A stretch of DNA of 64,000 bases from Timema cristinae (taxonomy: Eukaryota; Arthropoda; Insecta; Phasmatodea; Timematidae). Each line of letters starts with the position of its first letter. Position 1 is the first letter of the stretch. The notes beneath the pieces are model-generated. The model was not told the origin of the DNA, did not search any database, and saw nothing but the letters and a program-made list of their open reading frames with translations. The translations under genes were made by a program, and so were the position numbers. Location: positions 2,393,889 to 2,457,888 of the forward strand of contig JBCFYV010001001.1 in assembly GCA_039000515.1 (NCBI GenBank), read 5' to 3'. Shown here piece by piece: positions 22,666 to 33,315 of the stretch.

Positions 22666-22799
22666 TAGTTACTGCTTAGGCTCCTTTTGGCTATTCCATT
22701 CTGATAGCTTGCTGACTTGTTTAATGTGGCAAGCCTTGTAATTCTGTTAGCATAATATAAAACCATCCCCCAACTCCGGGCTTGTTGATTATATTTTAC

Positions 22800-23158
22800 T
22801 ACATATTAGTCGCATATAATCATTATTATAAGCAATTTATAATTAAAACAAGCATTAGTAGACATGCGGATTTAATGTCACGCTCTTTTGGTTTGGTTTG
22901 TTGGTGAAGGTGAAGTAAGGATTTGAATTCTGGCCAGAGTTAGTTTATCCTAATATCCCTCAAAGCAAATAAGTGCACATTTCCTCTAAATTTTACCTTT
23001 CCTATTGGTGTAACTAACTGTAGTTAGTCCGGGCTGGTAGTAATACACAGTGAAAAAAACTTAAAAACTAAGATTTGAACGCTTTTAAGTTATCAAAGGG
23101 TCGCGATGGCCGCAGAGAGAAAAGTTGTGGTCCTAAACTACAAAATGTTGGAAACCGC

Positions 23159-23160
<2 letters not shown>
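22800..23160. repeat. Dispersed repeat, second copy of 5047-5235 sequence, with family C traces
   Basis: TATAAGCAATTTATAATTA, TTTTGGTTTGGTTTGTTGGTGAA and TTTGAACGCTTTTAAG occur in the order seen at 5060-5235. A diverged family C tail (AGTCCGGGCTGGTAGTAATA) lies at about 23020. Confidence 0.5.
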
Positions 23161-23161
<1 letters not shown>

Positions 23162-23193
<32 letters not shown>

Positions 23194-23483
23194 TATTATT
23201 ATTATTATTATTATTAGCACCGCGTCTTACTACCCATTCGGGTTATACGCGCTTGCGCTAATGTGTAATGGTAGGTTGATTGTGAGATGAAATGAAGGAC
23301 CTACAGTTTAACGTGGAATCCGAACCACGGTGGAGGCCTGGCATTCCCCACATTCACAAGATGTCTTGTCAGAGGTGAAGGGAGGGTTTGGTAATCAGAT
23401 AAATTTGTGCCGGGACCGAGGATTGAACCCCGGCCGCCAGCACAGAAGTCTGACACCTTACCCCTAGACCACCAGGTCACCTA
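23162..23483 (-). mobile_element. SINE family B, full-length
   Basis: Starts with a long interrupted (ATT)n run on the plus strand, then the shared tail complement and body to CCACCAGGTCACC. CCGCTGT flanks it at about 23154-23161 and 23486-23492. Confidence 0.9.
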
Positions 23484-23651
23484 CTCCGCTGTAATAAAGT
23501 CAGTTAAATTTTTAATCTAAAATACACGATTTAAACAATATTTACAAATCTAAATAAATATATTTAAGCTCAAACCACCCCCGAAATTGTATTAAAAAAA
23601 TGGTTTGATTTATGGTTCAAACAATATTTAAATTAAGATTCAAGTTCAAAT

Positions 23652-23990
23652 TAGGGGGCTGTGTTACCATAAAAAGCACTTCAGAGAGCTTATAGAGGTG
23701 TTTAATATTTATATGTTTTTCTAGCCTTCGGCAGTTAGGGGGTTATGTTGCCATAAAAAACACTTCAGATAGCTTCTAAAGGTGTTTGATATCTAGAAAT
23801 TTTCCCAGCCTTCGGTAATTAGGGGACTATGATGCCATAAAAAAACTTCAGATAGCTTCTAGAGATGTTCAATATTTAGAATTTTTCCTTGCCTTCAGAA
23901 ATTAGGGGGTAATGTTGTCATATAAAACACTTCAGATAGCTTCTAGAACTGTATACCAACTAGAATTATTTCTATCTTCCGGAAATTAGG
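23652..23990. repeat. 84-bp tandem repeat, four diverged units
   Basis: TTAGGGGG or TTAGGGGA starts occur at 23652, 23736, 23820, 23903 and 23987, 83-84 bp apart. Each unit carries GCCATAAAAAACACTTCAG, ATAGCTTCTAGAGGTGTT and a CTAGAA-type motif ending CCTTCGG. Units differ by many substitutions, so the array is not freshly amplified. Confidence 0.9.
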
Positions 23991-24716
23991 GGATGTGCCC
24001 ACCAAACTCCCCCTAAAATTATTGAATTATGGCCTTGCAAATAAATAAATAAATAAATTTAAAAATGCAGTTGCCTAAAAGCTCGGTTCAAGGCTTGATT
24101 ATCACCCCAAATTAAAATAAAATTGGGAGCCTCCTCCTGGCCCACTTACGTTCTCAACATTGCCCTTCATGTACTCTCCTTTGCTACTTGGGAATTTTTT
24201 TAAATTTCGAAATGCTTAAGAGTTGGGAAAATCACTGATCCCCCTCCCCACCTCCAAATATATTTTGTTCAACGCCACTGATTCTACCACTTAAGCTGGT
24301 ATTATTTGCAATGATTCTTTTAATATTTGTAAATTGTACGTAGTTCGAACAAGACTTTCCATTCATTTAAAAAGTGTATTTTATTGTTAACTGCCAATTT
24401 GCTAAAGATATATGTGCATTGCGCCAAACGTGGATTTTTAATTCTCTGAATAAAACGGCCCCATTTTAGCAGAATGCTAATATAGACCGGATACTTTCTC
24501 TATTTTATTAAAAATAATTATACTATGGCATTACTGATCGGAAGGAACATTAAATTTAGTTCGGTCACCTTTATGGAAGCGCGAATTAAGGGGGAGCACA
24601 GGGGGTAAGTGCCCCCCCCCCCTCCCAGGTAGAATATTTTATCTTATTTGTTTAGACTAATGAAAGGGAAGGGTGAGGGCTATGGCGGCGACCAATGAGA
24701 GTTTTATTTTGCATCT

Positions 24717-24870
24717 GGAATGCCAGGCCTCCACCGTGGTTCGGATTCCACGTTAAACTGTAGGTTCTCCGTTTCATCTCACAATCACCCTACCATTACA
24801 CATTAGCGTAAGTGCGTATAACCTGAATGGGTAAGTAAGACGCGGCGATGATAATAATAATAATAATAAT
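24717..24870 (+). mobile_element. SINE family B, 5'-truncated copy with target duplication
   Basis: It begins in mid-body at GGAATGCCAGGCCTCCACCG and ends with the shared tail and (AAT)n. The 11-bp duplication ATTTTGCATCT is at 24706-24716 and 24871-24881. The exact duplication around a truncated copy points to incomplete target-primed reverse transcription, not later deletion. Confidence 0.93.
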
Positions 24871-25204
24871 ATTTTGCATCTTTCTTAATTGTTAGGTTGT
24901 GTGAGAGTAGGGGTGGTTAGTGGGTACTGGGCAAGACAATTGGCAAGGAAGGACGCGTGTTAAGGATTCCTCCCTCCCCTTTACATTTTTTAAATTCGCG
25001 CTTGCCTGTATGTAGACTATTAACCGCTCTGATGGGACAGAGCGTTGCGAAATGTATACCTTGTAGGTTGTCCACACGTACCCGTAATGAGATGAAGTGT
25101 TGATAGTGAATATGAAGGTTTAGGACCAATGGGAGTCCTAAACATAACTTAAGCCTAATTTACCAACCTCTTGTGACCATTAGGATAATTATTCTTAAGA
25201 TAAA

Positions 25205-25290
25205 GATACTCATGGTACCAGAGCTGTAAATCGAACCCGGGACCTCAAGGTTCGTAGTCAGGTGCAATGACCACTACACCAGGGGGGCCG
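25205..25290 (-). repeat. tRNA-like repeat, family G
   Basis: The minus strand reads CCTGGTGTAGTGGTCATTGC, then CTGACTACGAACC, and B box CCGGGTTCGATTTAC. Head similarity to a Pol III promoter is strong, but the acceptor ends do not pair, so it is not a functional tRNA gene. Confidence 0.55.
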
Positions 25291-25413
25291 GATTATTTTA
25301 TTAATGGTGCCCGTAAATAAAGTTGATTCAACTTTAAACGTATTATGCATGAACCCTGGTCTTGAGATGCATTGAGCAATAAAAATGCGGCCAATAGAGG
25401 CTCCAGCCAATTA

Positions 25414-25662
25414 TACTTAGCACCGCGTCTTACTACCCGTTCGGGTTATACGCTTTAAGTACTAATTACTCTAATGGATTAGGGAATTGGGAAGGTTGAA
25501 TTAGACGAAGTGAACCCGCATTTGCGTGGAGGGAGAGTGGAAAACCATTTAGGAAAAACCACTCCCAGTTCACCCGACCGAGATTCGAACCTCGATCTCC
25601 CCGTCCTCAGCAGTCGGGCTAAACACGACAAGCGCGTTAGCCAACTACGCACCGAGGCGGGT
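25414..25662 (-). mobile_element. SINE family A, full-length with 12-bp target duplication
   Basis: Reverse complement of family A, from AGCACCGCGTCTTACTACCC to CCGAGGCGGG. TCCAGCCAATTA is duplicated exactly at 25402-25413 and 25663-25674. The simple-repeat tail is nearly absent. The open frames on both strands here are SINE sequence. Confidence 0.95.
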
Positions 25663-25674
25663 TCCAGCCAATTA

Positions 25675-26240
25675 AAACTGCACTTTACACTGCAGACGTA
25701 AAATACATTTTTGGTTTCTGGAGCTAACAAGTTGGTGCAAAAAAAAAAAATATATATAGCTAATAAAACCAGAACCAAATAAAAAATAAAATCTTATTAT
25801 ATATTGCAGACACTACTTAAATTACGTTAATTCTATATTTCAAATTATAAAAATTTTAATGAATTTTTTTTAGAGAACCATTCAAAAGAGACTATTTACT
25901 AGAGAAAATAAGTTAAGCGTATTTCTATGAATAAGTAACAATCAACATAAGTCTTACTTTTAATCATTAAGTTTAATTGTTAACGCCTGTATTTTAAATA
26001 TGAATTGTGTTCTATAAGTTACGCAATATTCAGTAATGCATTATACGTGAATGTAAACCCAAGCTTATCAACATAAATCTTTGCACCAAGTTCCGAGTCA
26101 GCGTTGGAACCGACTGTACCGACTGAGGTAATGATTGGCTTGACCTGCCCCACTCGTTTAGGTCTGACCAGTTATTATCTTACCCTTCCTTACCTGTGGA
26201 ACAATGCCGTGATCTTCTACCCCCTCCTACCCCCCCACCC
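25675..26240. other. No gene or repeat recognised
   Basis: AT-rich sequence with short poly-A and poly-T runs. I see no coding frame, SINE or inverted repeat. Confidence 0.4.
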
Positions 26241-26247
26241 ATGAGGG

Positions 26248-26455
26248 GCACTAGGAGCATAGATAATGTATAGTTAGCATTAAGGTCGCTAGGAGCATAG
26301 ATATAGATAATAAACATTAAGGTGCTAGAGCATAATAATGTAATAGCACAAGGTTTCTAGAAGCATAATATTAAAACACTAAAGGGTTGCTAGGAGCATA
26401 GATATGTATAACACTAAAGTTGCTAGGAGCATAGATAATGTATAACACAATATAA
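26248..26455. repeat. Short tandem repeat, unit about 40 bp
   Basis: GCTAGGAGCATAGATAATGT or close variants, followed by ATAACACTAAAG, recur five to six times with small insertions and deletions. It is a minisatellite that has partly decayed. Confidence 0.85.
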
Positions 26456-27334
26456 TATGTCACGATTCCTGATTTCTCTGTTCCGATTACTCAAGCCTTT
26501 AACCTTGACTTTTCGATTTTTACAATTTCATTTCTGATTTATGTATTTAATAAAATAAATGGTACGGAACTCCGCACGGACTTTCTCGCTCTATTGTTTG
26601 AAAATGGAAATATTTACTCAAAACTCGTAATATATGTGAAACGAAATAATATACACTAACAAACCCAAGCATAAATTGCACTATACTTATGTAAAACATT
26701 TTTTAAGTCCCGGTTTTAAATTTTATAATTTTATTTTTAAAGAATTAATGTCCTCATTTGCATGTTTGGACCGATAAAAAATATCAATGTTGGGTCCACA
26801 AGGGTCAACACTTCGTATTTAAATTTGGACTTCCTGTTAAAATTTTCGACATTTTATTAGGTGTTGCAAATCTTCATGCCATCGCATTGCTATTACATTC
26901 CCCATTTATAAGTTTTGACCAATAAAAAATGTAAATTTTGACTATTGATTTTAAAATGGATATAAATCATTGTTGTACAAACATTTCTCCTAACAGGTTT
27001 AAGGAAAAACATGAAGTGTTCTTGAATTACGGGTCCCTACGTTGTGCGCCAATTGTGATGTTCTGGAATATTACTGCACTGCGATGGACGCCAATTGAAG
27101 TGTTCTGGATTCGGCGCGTTGAGCGTCGATTGAAGTTACACCGTTTGATTAGCTGGTAATTGCCCCGTGGTCGAGCACTAATTAAATCGGTCCGGTTTTT
27201 TTGATGTTGTGGTTAATTGGTATTTATAGCCCCTGTGATCGAGCGCCAATTAAAGAATTATAATTAATAAACACTTATTATTTTGACATGTTTTTTATTT
27301 CTGAATCTCTGTTTATTTAATGAGAAAATAGATC

Positions 27335-27682
27335 ATGTCGTTGAAATATATACGCGGCCTATTGTATGAGCGCAGACAGGTGTTGCAGGACGCCAAGTGC
27401 CCAAGTGAATTCTGTCAGTTCTGGACACCAACTGACTGCCCTTACATTGCACCATTCTTCGTATATATCCATTGCTCATGGAAAACTTCGAGAAGGTTTA
27501 GTTTAGAAAAACAAAATACAAGACAAAAACATCTCTGTTTACTGAGCTTCGAGAGCGGAAATGACTCAAGTTACATTTTAAAATCTCTCTTCGAACCTTC
27601 GAGAAGAGGAAGTTATTATTTGAAATATATATATTGTCAACTTGACTTGACTAATGTCACGTGCGTGACGTCACTTAAGTAG
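27335..27682 (+). CDS. Unrecognised 115-codon open frame inside a repeat
   Basis: The frame opens at MSLKYIRGLLYERR and lies in the extra segment of the repeat at 26569-28905. Cysteines are scattered without a motif I know. TTCGAGAA occurs at about 27487 and 27597 and a related TTCGAGAG at about 27547, giving repeated short palindromes in the frame. There is no evidence of expression; a chance frame or a relic transposon protein are both possible. Confidence 0.15.
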   Translation: MSLKYIRGLLYERRQVLQDAKCPSEFCQFWTPTDCPYIAPFFVYIHCSWKTSRRFSLEKQNTRQKHLCLLSFESGNDSSYILKSLFEPSRRGSYYLKYIYCQLDLTNVTCVTSLK

Positions 27683-28783
27683 CGTGTACCTTCTTAGAAG
27701 AAGAAGTGCTTTAAGCGCCATTTAATATACTATATAATTTAAATGAAATAAGATACGTTTATAAAATTAGGACGATATTCTTGTCAATGCTTTCACATAC
27801 TTTTCAGGGGCAAATCAATTACATTACAAACAACATAAACTTTTAGAGACTTACCTATATTTAATTACCCTATGGCATTGGAGAATTATTGCGTTAAGAC
27901 TTAAGTAGCATCCTTACAACTAAAGCTCACAAAATTGTATTAATTTGCCACAGAAACTGTTGGTTTTATAAAAAATATATTTCATATAAAAGTTTTTTAT
28001 TTTTAATAATACTACAATTTTGCAATGATAAGTTATTTAGTATCTCAAATAGTTTCGGAGGTACGGAAAGTTCTGCTTCTATAAAGTAACCTAAAAGTCA
28101 TTTTCACGGGAAAATGAAAATAGCCAGTTTATTTATAATATTAATCAACACCTAGATACAAATTTTAATCAAAATTAATAGAGCCGATTTTGAGTGAATC
28201 CATTTTTTCTCTTTTCACCCTTTATTAAACTGCTCTTAATTTTAAATTTAAACAGGCAAAAACCACTTTTTAGGGATTGGGGGTTATGAGACGTCGACAT
28301 CAATCAACATTTCAGGTTAGCTTTTTTTTACGGTCGAATTACTTACTTAACCTTTAGTGTTCGCTAAGTTAAAACATATAAATATTTGCGTATGGCTTGA
28401 AAGTTATTGATTTTATAAAAATATGCTTCGAATAAAATATTTGTACTATAAATAGATCTACATATTTGTAATGATAAGTAATTTCATATCTAAAATAGTT
28501 TCGAAGATATGATAAAAAATGATCATTTACTCATCAAATCGGAGCTCCTAAGTTATTTTCTGAAATATTGAAAGTAATTATTTCGTTTGAAATATTTATA
28601 AATATTTTGAAATTAAATGTATTCAAAATAGTTTAAGCCGATTTTAGAAAATCGACTTTTTCTCTTTTTGCCCTTCAGTAAACTACCCTTAGTTTTAGGG
28701 TTAGATATCCAATTCCAAAAATCCCCCGGGGCAACCCTATGAGAACCTTAGATACAAAGTTTTAGCCCATTCGGTAAAATAAT

Positions 28784-28810
28784 TTAGGCTCTAGTCGAGA
28801 TACAGACAGA
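28784..28810. other. Invariant GACAGACAGGCGG segment of the repeat
   Basis: This short stretch and its complement near 34168 (GCCGTCTGTCTG) and 34964 (ACGCCGTCTGTCTAACC) is the best preserved internal part of the ACTTTCTCGCT repeats. It could be a functional internal site of the element. Confidence 0.35.
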
Positions 28811-29121
28811 CAGGCGGAATTCAAAAAACACTATTTCGGATTCATCAAAATCTCGAGTTAGATTTTTTTGACGATCACAAACTTTCTCTACCTGTAGGAT
28901 AGCGAGAAAGTAAAAAATGTAAATAATGAGAAAATTCCGGCCCACCGCAGTGACAAGTTGATTTAAGTTCCAATAAATTAAAAAAAGGGGGGGGGGTCTA
29001 AGGTTATTGAGGGATTTAGAAATGTATAGGTCATTGAAATGCACCAGAATTAGGTAGGGAAGAGGCTGGTAAGTCACTGTGCGAATCGCTATTAGAAAAA
29101 TATTCATAAATGTACATTGAC

Positions 29122-29431
29122 GGGTTGATCTCGGTGGTCTTGGGGTAAAGTGCCCGCATTACAACCTGATGTTAGCGGGTTCAAACCCAGCCATGGTCGA
29201 CGGATTTTTCTTGAGCGATAAAAATCCATAGCACAACTTTTTTTTTTATGGAAAGTAAAGAATTCTGTTCCATGTAGATTGTGGCATGTAAAAGAACCCA
29301 GTAATTTATGTCAAATTACCTTTCCCTGCAAATTGGTAGGCCCTTTCGCTCTAGATTATAGAAATTCACGTGTGCTGATATAATCAGTTGGTTCAGAAAA
29401 TGCACGTTTAATATCTCACGCAAATAAATGC
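29122..29431 (+). mobile_element. SINE family D, full-length
   Basis: Head GGGTTGATCTCGGTGGTCTT with GGGGTAAAGTGC, B box GGGTTCAAACCC, long body, then the D/E tail (TATAATCAGTTGGTTCAGAA, TGCACGTTTAATATCTC, AAATAAATGC). Weak flanking similarity (AAATGTACATTGAC and AAATGCACGAC) may be a target duplication. Confidence 0.8.
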
Positions 29432-29490
29432 ACGACCGGGATTCGAACCAAGTCACACTCACATTCGCGTATTCCAACATAATCCTCGAA
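29432..29490 (-). repeat. tRNA-like fragment
   Basis: The minus strand carries TTGGTTCGAATCCCGGTCG, a B-box-like sequence, without enough flanking body to assign a family. Confidence 0.35.
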
Positions 29491-29705
29491 TGATCAGCAT
29501 TTTTTTCTTCTTTTTAAAAGTTGAAAAGAAATGAGTTAATAAAAATGCGTAGGAAGCTAAGCCTACAAGAACACTTGGTTCAGAAGTAGTTTGCTATTTC
29601 AAAATGTATTTTTCAAAATACAGGTAAAATGTATCAACTTGCTTTTGTGGGATTTAAAACCTTATATTTTGAGGGTTTTTAAAATAAAAAAACCAATTAT
29701 ATGAA

Positions 29706-29947
29706 CAATATAATTATTATTATTTATTATTAGCACCGCGTCTTACTACCCATTCGGGTTATACGCACTTACGCTAATGTGTAATGGTAGGGTGATTGTG
29801 AGATGAAATGAAGGACCTACAGTTTAACGTGGAATCCGAACCACGGTGGAGGCCTGGCATTCCTCACATTCACAAGAATATCTTGTCAGAGGTGAAGGAA
29901 GGGTTTGGTAATCGGATAAATCTGTGCCGGACCGAGGATTGAACCCC
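29706..29947 (-). mobile_element. SINE family B, 5'-truncated with target duplication
   Basis: Plus-strand order is ATT run, GCACCGCGTCTTACTACCCA, body, then the B-box complement GAGGATTGAACCCC, where it stops before the A box. TATATGAA is at 29698-29705 and 29948-29955. This is a second truncated family B copy with an intact duplication. Confidence 0.88.
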
Positions 29948-30200
29948 TATATGAAAAATTGAAATTAATTCACTTTCAAGCACATTTAGTGCAAAATGTC
30001 GCAGCTCTGAGATCATGGTAAATAGTTTTTAAAAACACACCTAGCCTTCCTCAAACAAATAACTTAATATATTCTGTTGTGAGCCTAATAAAATATGAAA
30101 ATAATTGGAAACTGTCACAGGGGTTTTGAAGTTCATAAGAAATACCACAAGTAGACAGTGCCCTTAACAGTGTCACTCAAAACATATATATATATATTTT

Positions 30201-30480
30201 TTAATATATTTAACGTGCACTTTCTGATCTGATTGATTATATAAGAACACAAGAAATTCGTTGAGCGAGAGCAGTAGGTCCTATCAATTTATACATACCT
30301 TTGAAGGGTTCTTTTACCTGCCACAGTTTACATGGGACCAACCGCTATACTTCCCCTCCGAAGGAAGTTGTGCTACGGATTTTTTTATCTCCCAATAAAA
30401 ATTTGTCGACACTGGTTGGGTTTGAACCCTCGAATTTGAAGTCCTGAGGCGAGCATTTTACTCTAAGAACACGGATCTTG
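30201..30480 (-). mobile_element. SINE family D, full-length
   Basis: Plus-strand order is D/E tail complement (ATATTTAACGTGCACTTTCT), body (CCTTTGAAGGGTTCTTTTAC, CCCCTCCGAAGGAAGTTGTG), B-box complement GGGTTTGAACCC and a decayed head. It is followed by a (CA)n microsatellite. Confidence 0.8.
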
Positions 30481-30484
30481 ATTC

Positions 30485-30527
30485 ACACACACGCGCGCGC
30501 CACACACACACACACACACACACACAC
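30485..30527. repeat. (CA)n microsatellite
   Basis: CACACACGCGCGCGCCACACACACA and more CA units to about 30527. Confidence 0.9.
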
Positions 30528-30529
30528 TG

Positions 30530-31315
30530 GCAAACCTATTGATAACCTCCCTTTCCCCCCCTTCCATGACTAATCTGTGTTAAGTCGTTGATTCTTCACC
30601 TTTATAATTATCGATAGCTCGAAGACAAAGGAAGATAGGTCAACCACAAAAAAATTCCTTGTCGCTAATAACTTAAAAGTATCATGTACCTCAGAGCGCA
30701 TTGTTAAACAAACAAAATTACAGGTATGTTTCATAAATAAAACTGGCGTGTAAAGGATACCTCTCGTTTCACATAATCTTCAATTAACTGTTTTATATTT
30801 AAAAAAAAAAACGTTCAAGTTAGCAAGAATCTCGTAATGAAAATAACAGAGAAAAAACTGGTGAACGTTTTTGTAGTTTATGTTGGCGAGCCAGTGAAAG
30901 AGTTGAATGACCCCAAGTACTCAATGTAGTCCATCCAAAGAGGTCGTATTCGCCAGGAGACAGGCGGGTAATTTGCCTTCCTCTTAGCAGATGATGCAGG
31001 TGCAGTGAAGACAGTTACTAGAATGTAAACGGCCGTCTCTTTCATATATCAGTTTGTTTCTGTATAATTTATCCCCCCGTAAAAAAAAACATCCGAAGTA
31101 AAATTAAATAAACTATATCAAGGATGGGATTCTCAAACCCCTCGAATCCTTAATATTATTAGAGGATGTGAGAAAATATCTGGTTGAGATAAAATAAAAA
31201 TGTATTTTTAAAATCTTGTATTGGAATTTGTTTTAGAGCTCTATTACTGTTTATCTGTGGTTAGGTTAGTTATAGATAAACTTAACAACCTGACCCCAAA
31301 CCATTAATTTAACAT
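30530..31315. other. No gene or repeat recognised
   Basis: Mixed sequence without a convincing coding frame. CGTCGTATTCGCCAGGAG-type sequence near 30945 has no recognised meaning. Confidence 0.35.
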
Positions 31316-31320
31316 TTGAC

Positions 31321-31584
31321 TGACCCGCTTCGGTGGCCGCATGGTCTAAGGCACTACTCTTGCAGTAAACTATAGACTACCGATGATGGGGAGATCGAGG
31401 TTCAAATCTCGGTTGGATCTACTGAGGTGTTTTTTTTTTTCAAAAATAGTTTTTCAACCTCCCTACTCTCAAATGCGAGTACACTTCCTCTAAATATAAC
31501 ATTCCTAATCCCTAAAACTATTAACGTGATTAGTACAAAGGCGTATAACCCGAACGCGTAGTAAGACGCGGTGCTAAATAAAAA
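31321..31584 (+). mobile_element. SINE family C, well-preserved full-length copy
   Basis: Head TGACCCGCTTCGGTGGCCGC with ATGGTCTAAGGC (A-box region), B box AGGTTCAAATCTCG, the CACTTCC-containing body, and tail GCGTATAACCCGAACGCGTA with AAGACGCGGTGCTAAA. This is the best reference copy of family C in the window. Confidence 0.9.
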
Positions 31585-32258
31585 CGTTAACATCTACTTA
31601 CTATTTCTTCTTTCTACTCGTCTTTTATATTCCTATTTCCTTCATAATTTTTTCTAAGATTCGAAATCGAAATCTAGTTTCTGTACTCGAAGGTAAATTG
31701 AATATTCTGGTTTGTAAACTAATTTATTCGATCCCTTTCTAGTAATAATAATATAGAGGGGTTGGTTTCTATTCAAATGAAATCCGTTTTCGTTTTTTAC
31801 GAAAACGTGAAATGGCGTGTTACCTTTTTCTGTGCGCGTACGTTCATCTAACTGCCTCTCATTTTGTTTCAGTTAATGGCTGTTTTTATTGCCACTTGTT
31901 CACAGCTAATTTTTATTTTATAGTTGTGTTGCTAAAAAGTTACTTGTAAAATAATAAATGGTAAATACTGCCCGAGGCTTTACTCTGGTTCAGCGTATAT
32001 GTAGAAAGGGCCTAAATCGAGACTCGAACCGACAAAAGTGTATCGCATTTAAGAGCTAAACGCTATAACGATCTTGCTCACAGAACGGGACAGTTTATCA
32101 TTTATAACCGGTTGATTGACGAAAAAATAAATCAAGTTGCTTAGCTCTTGAAGGGCCTAAAGTGGTCTTAAGGAATGATGGAAGGAATGCAATTTAAGGG
32201 AGCTGCCTTCGGTAGCTGAGATATTACCAATAGGATTTTTTTTTAACAATTATATTTA
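31585..32258. other. No gene recognised
   Basis: A B-box-like complement (CGAGACTCGAACCGAC) at about 32018 hints at another tRNA-like relic. Nothing else is visible. Confidence 0.3.
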
Positions 32259-32490
32259 TTACTGTATCTTACTACCTGTTCGGGCTATACGCATATATAA
32301 TAATTACTCTAATGGGTTAGGGATGAGGAAGGAAACATTTTAGAGGTAATCCACCCGCGTTTTCTTGGAAGGAGAGTGGGGAACCATTTAGGGAAAAATA
32401 TCCTCAGTAGACCCGATCGGGATTTGAACCCCATTCTACCCGTCATCAGTAGGTCAGTTTAACACGATCATTCGACCACTGAAGCGGATC
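32259..32490 (-). mobile_element. SINE family C, full-length
   Basis: Plus-strand order is tail complement (TCTTACTACCTGTTCGGGCT), body, B-box complement GGGATTTGAACCCC, and head complement ending CACTGAAGCGG. Confidence 0.82.
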
Positions 32491-32519
32491 AATCAGATGT
32501 TGCGTTTAGGTTAAATATT

Positions 32520-32815
32520 ATTATTATTATTATTAGCACCGCGTCTTACTACCCGTTCGGGTTATACGCACTTACGCTAATGTGTAATGGTAGGGTGATT
32601 GTGAGATGAAATGAAGGACCTACAGTTTAACGTGGAATCCGAACCACGGTGGAGGCCTGGCATTCCTCACATTCACAAGTGGTGATTAATACACATATTG
32701 TCAGAGGTGAAGGAAGGGTTTGGTAATCAGATAAATCTGTGCCGGGACCGAGGATTGAACCCCGGCCGCAAGCATAGAAGTCCGACACCTTACCCCTAGA
32801 CCACCAGGTCACCAC
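32520..32815 (-). mobile_element. SINE family B, full-length with 12-bp target duplication
   Basis: Starts with (ATT)n and the shared tail complement and ends CACCAGGTCACCAC. AGGTTAAATATT is duplicated exactly at 32508-32519 and 32816-32827. It carries a small insertion relative to other B copies (GTGGTGATTAATACACAT), also present in the 9941 copy, suggesting a subfamily. Confidence 0.94.
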
Positions 32816-33259
32816 AGGTTAAATATTGACAAAACCTTTAACAGTACAGAATTTTAGTGCTTACTGGAATGAAAACAACACTTTTTTTTAGGCTATATGA
32901 CCCCATATATATATATATATACTTGTAAATTTCGTTTGGAAGTTGAAATTCACACTTAGAGAATTCTAAAAATCCACATATTTCTGTTGATCATTAAGTG
33001 CTAAATAGCCGGGAAACGAAAGGTAACTAATTGGTGTAGAAACGTAGAATGGATCTTTATGAATCGAATGATGTCATTTAATAGAAGGGTCACAGCACAT
33101 TGTATGATAGTTTGTATTTTACTCCTCCATGTTTGTTTTCCTACCGCCAGACAGATCCGCCTAATAACGTTATAAAGATTATTTATTTACTTTAAAAAAA
33201 TATTCTTTTGCTCTAAAAACTTCAAACCTACAAACCTTTACTTGCCTTCCCTTAAGTTT

Positions 33260-33315
33260 ATTATAATATATGAGCGGATAACCTGAACGGGTAGTAATAC
33301 GCGGTGCTAAATTTA
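33260..33315 (+). repeat. Shared SINE tail without a head
   Basis: GCGGATAACCTGAACGGGTA and GTAATACGCGGTGCTAAAT match the A/B/C tail. It is an extreme 5' truncation or a remnant of the partner LINE's own 3' end. Confidence 0.65.

Larger units (their letters stand above)
26569..28905 (+). repeat. Long repeat with ACTTTCTCGCT-type inverted ends, copy 1
   Basis: The left edge reads GGACTTTCTCGCTCTATTG and the right edge GGATAGCGAGAAAGTAAA, which are imperfect inverted repeats. Internal landmarks (GGGTCAACACTTCG, TTTTGCAATGATAAGTTATT, CCCTTTATTAAACTGC, GACAGACAGGCGG) recur inverted in 34049-35410. Copy 1 holds about 0.9 kb of extra sequence (about 27000-27840) and a second partial copy of the internal part (28370-28905). 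It is probably nonautonomous; no transposase is seen. I cannot assign a superfamily. Confidence 0.65.

Noticed and set aside
23652..23990. Regularly spaced repeats as a CRISPR-like array
   Set aside because: The whole 84-bp unit repeats without unique spacers, and the sequence is a eukaryotic intron or intergenic region.
25479..25778. 99-residue frame and similar frames at 37582-37810 and 32627-32815
   Set aside because: All are antisense or sense readings of SINE copies.
27487..27610. Heat-shock promoter based on TTCGAGAA motifs
   Set aside because: Only isolated two-part motifs inside a repeat; no TATA box or gene placed to use them. Left as a low-interest observation.
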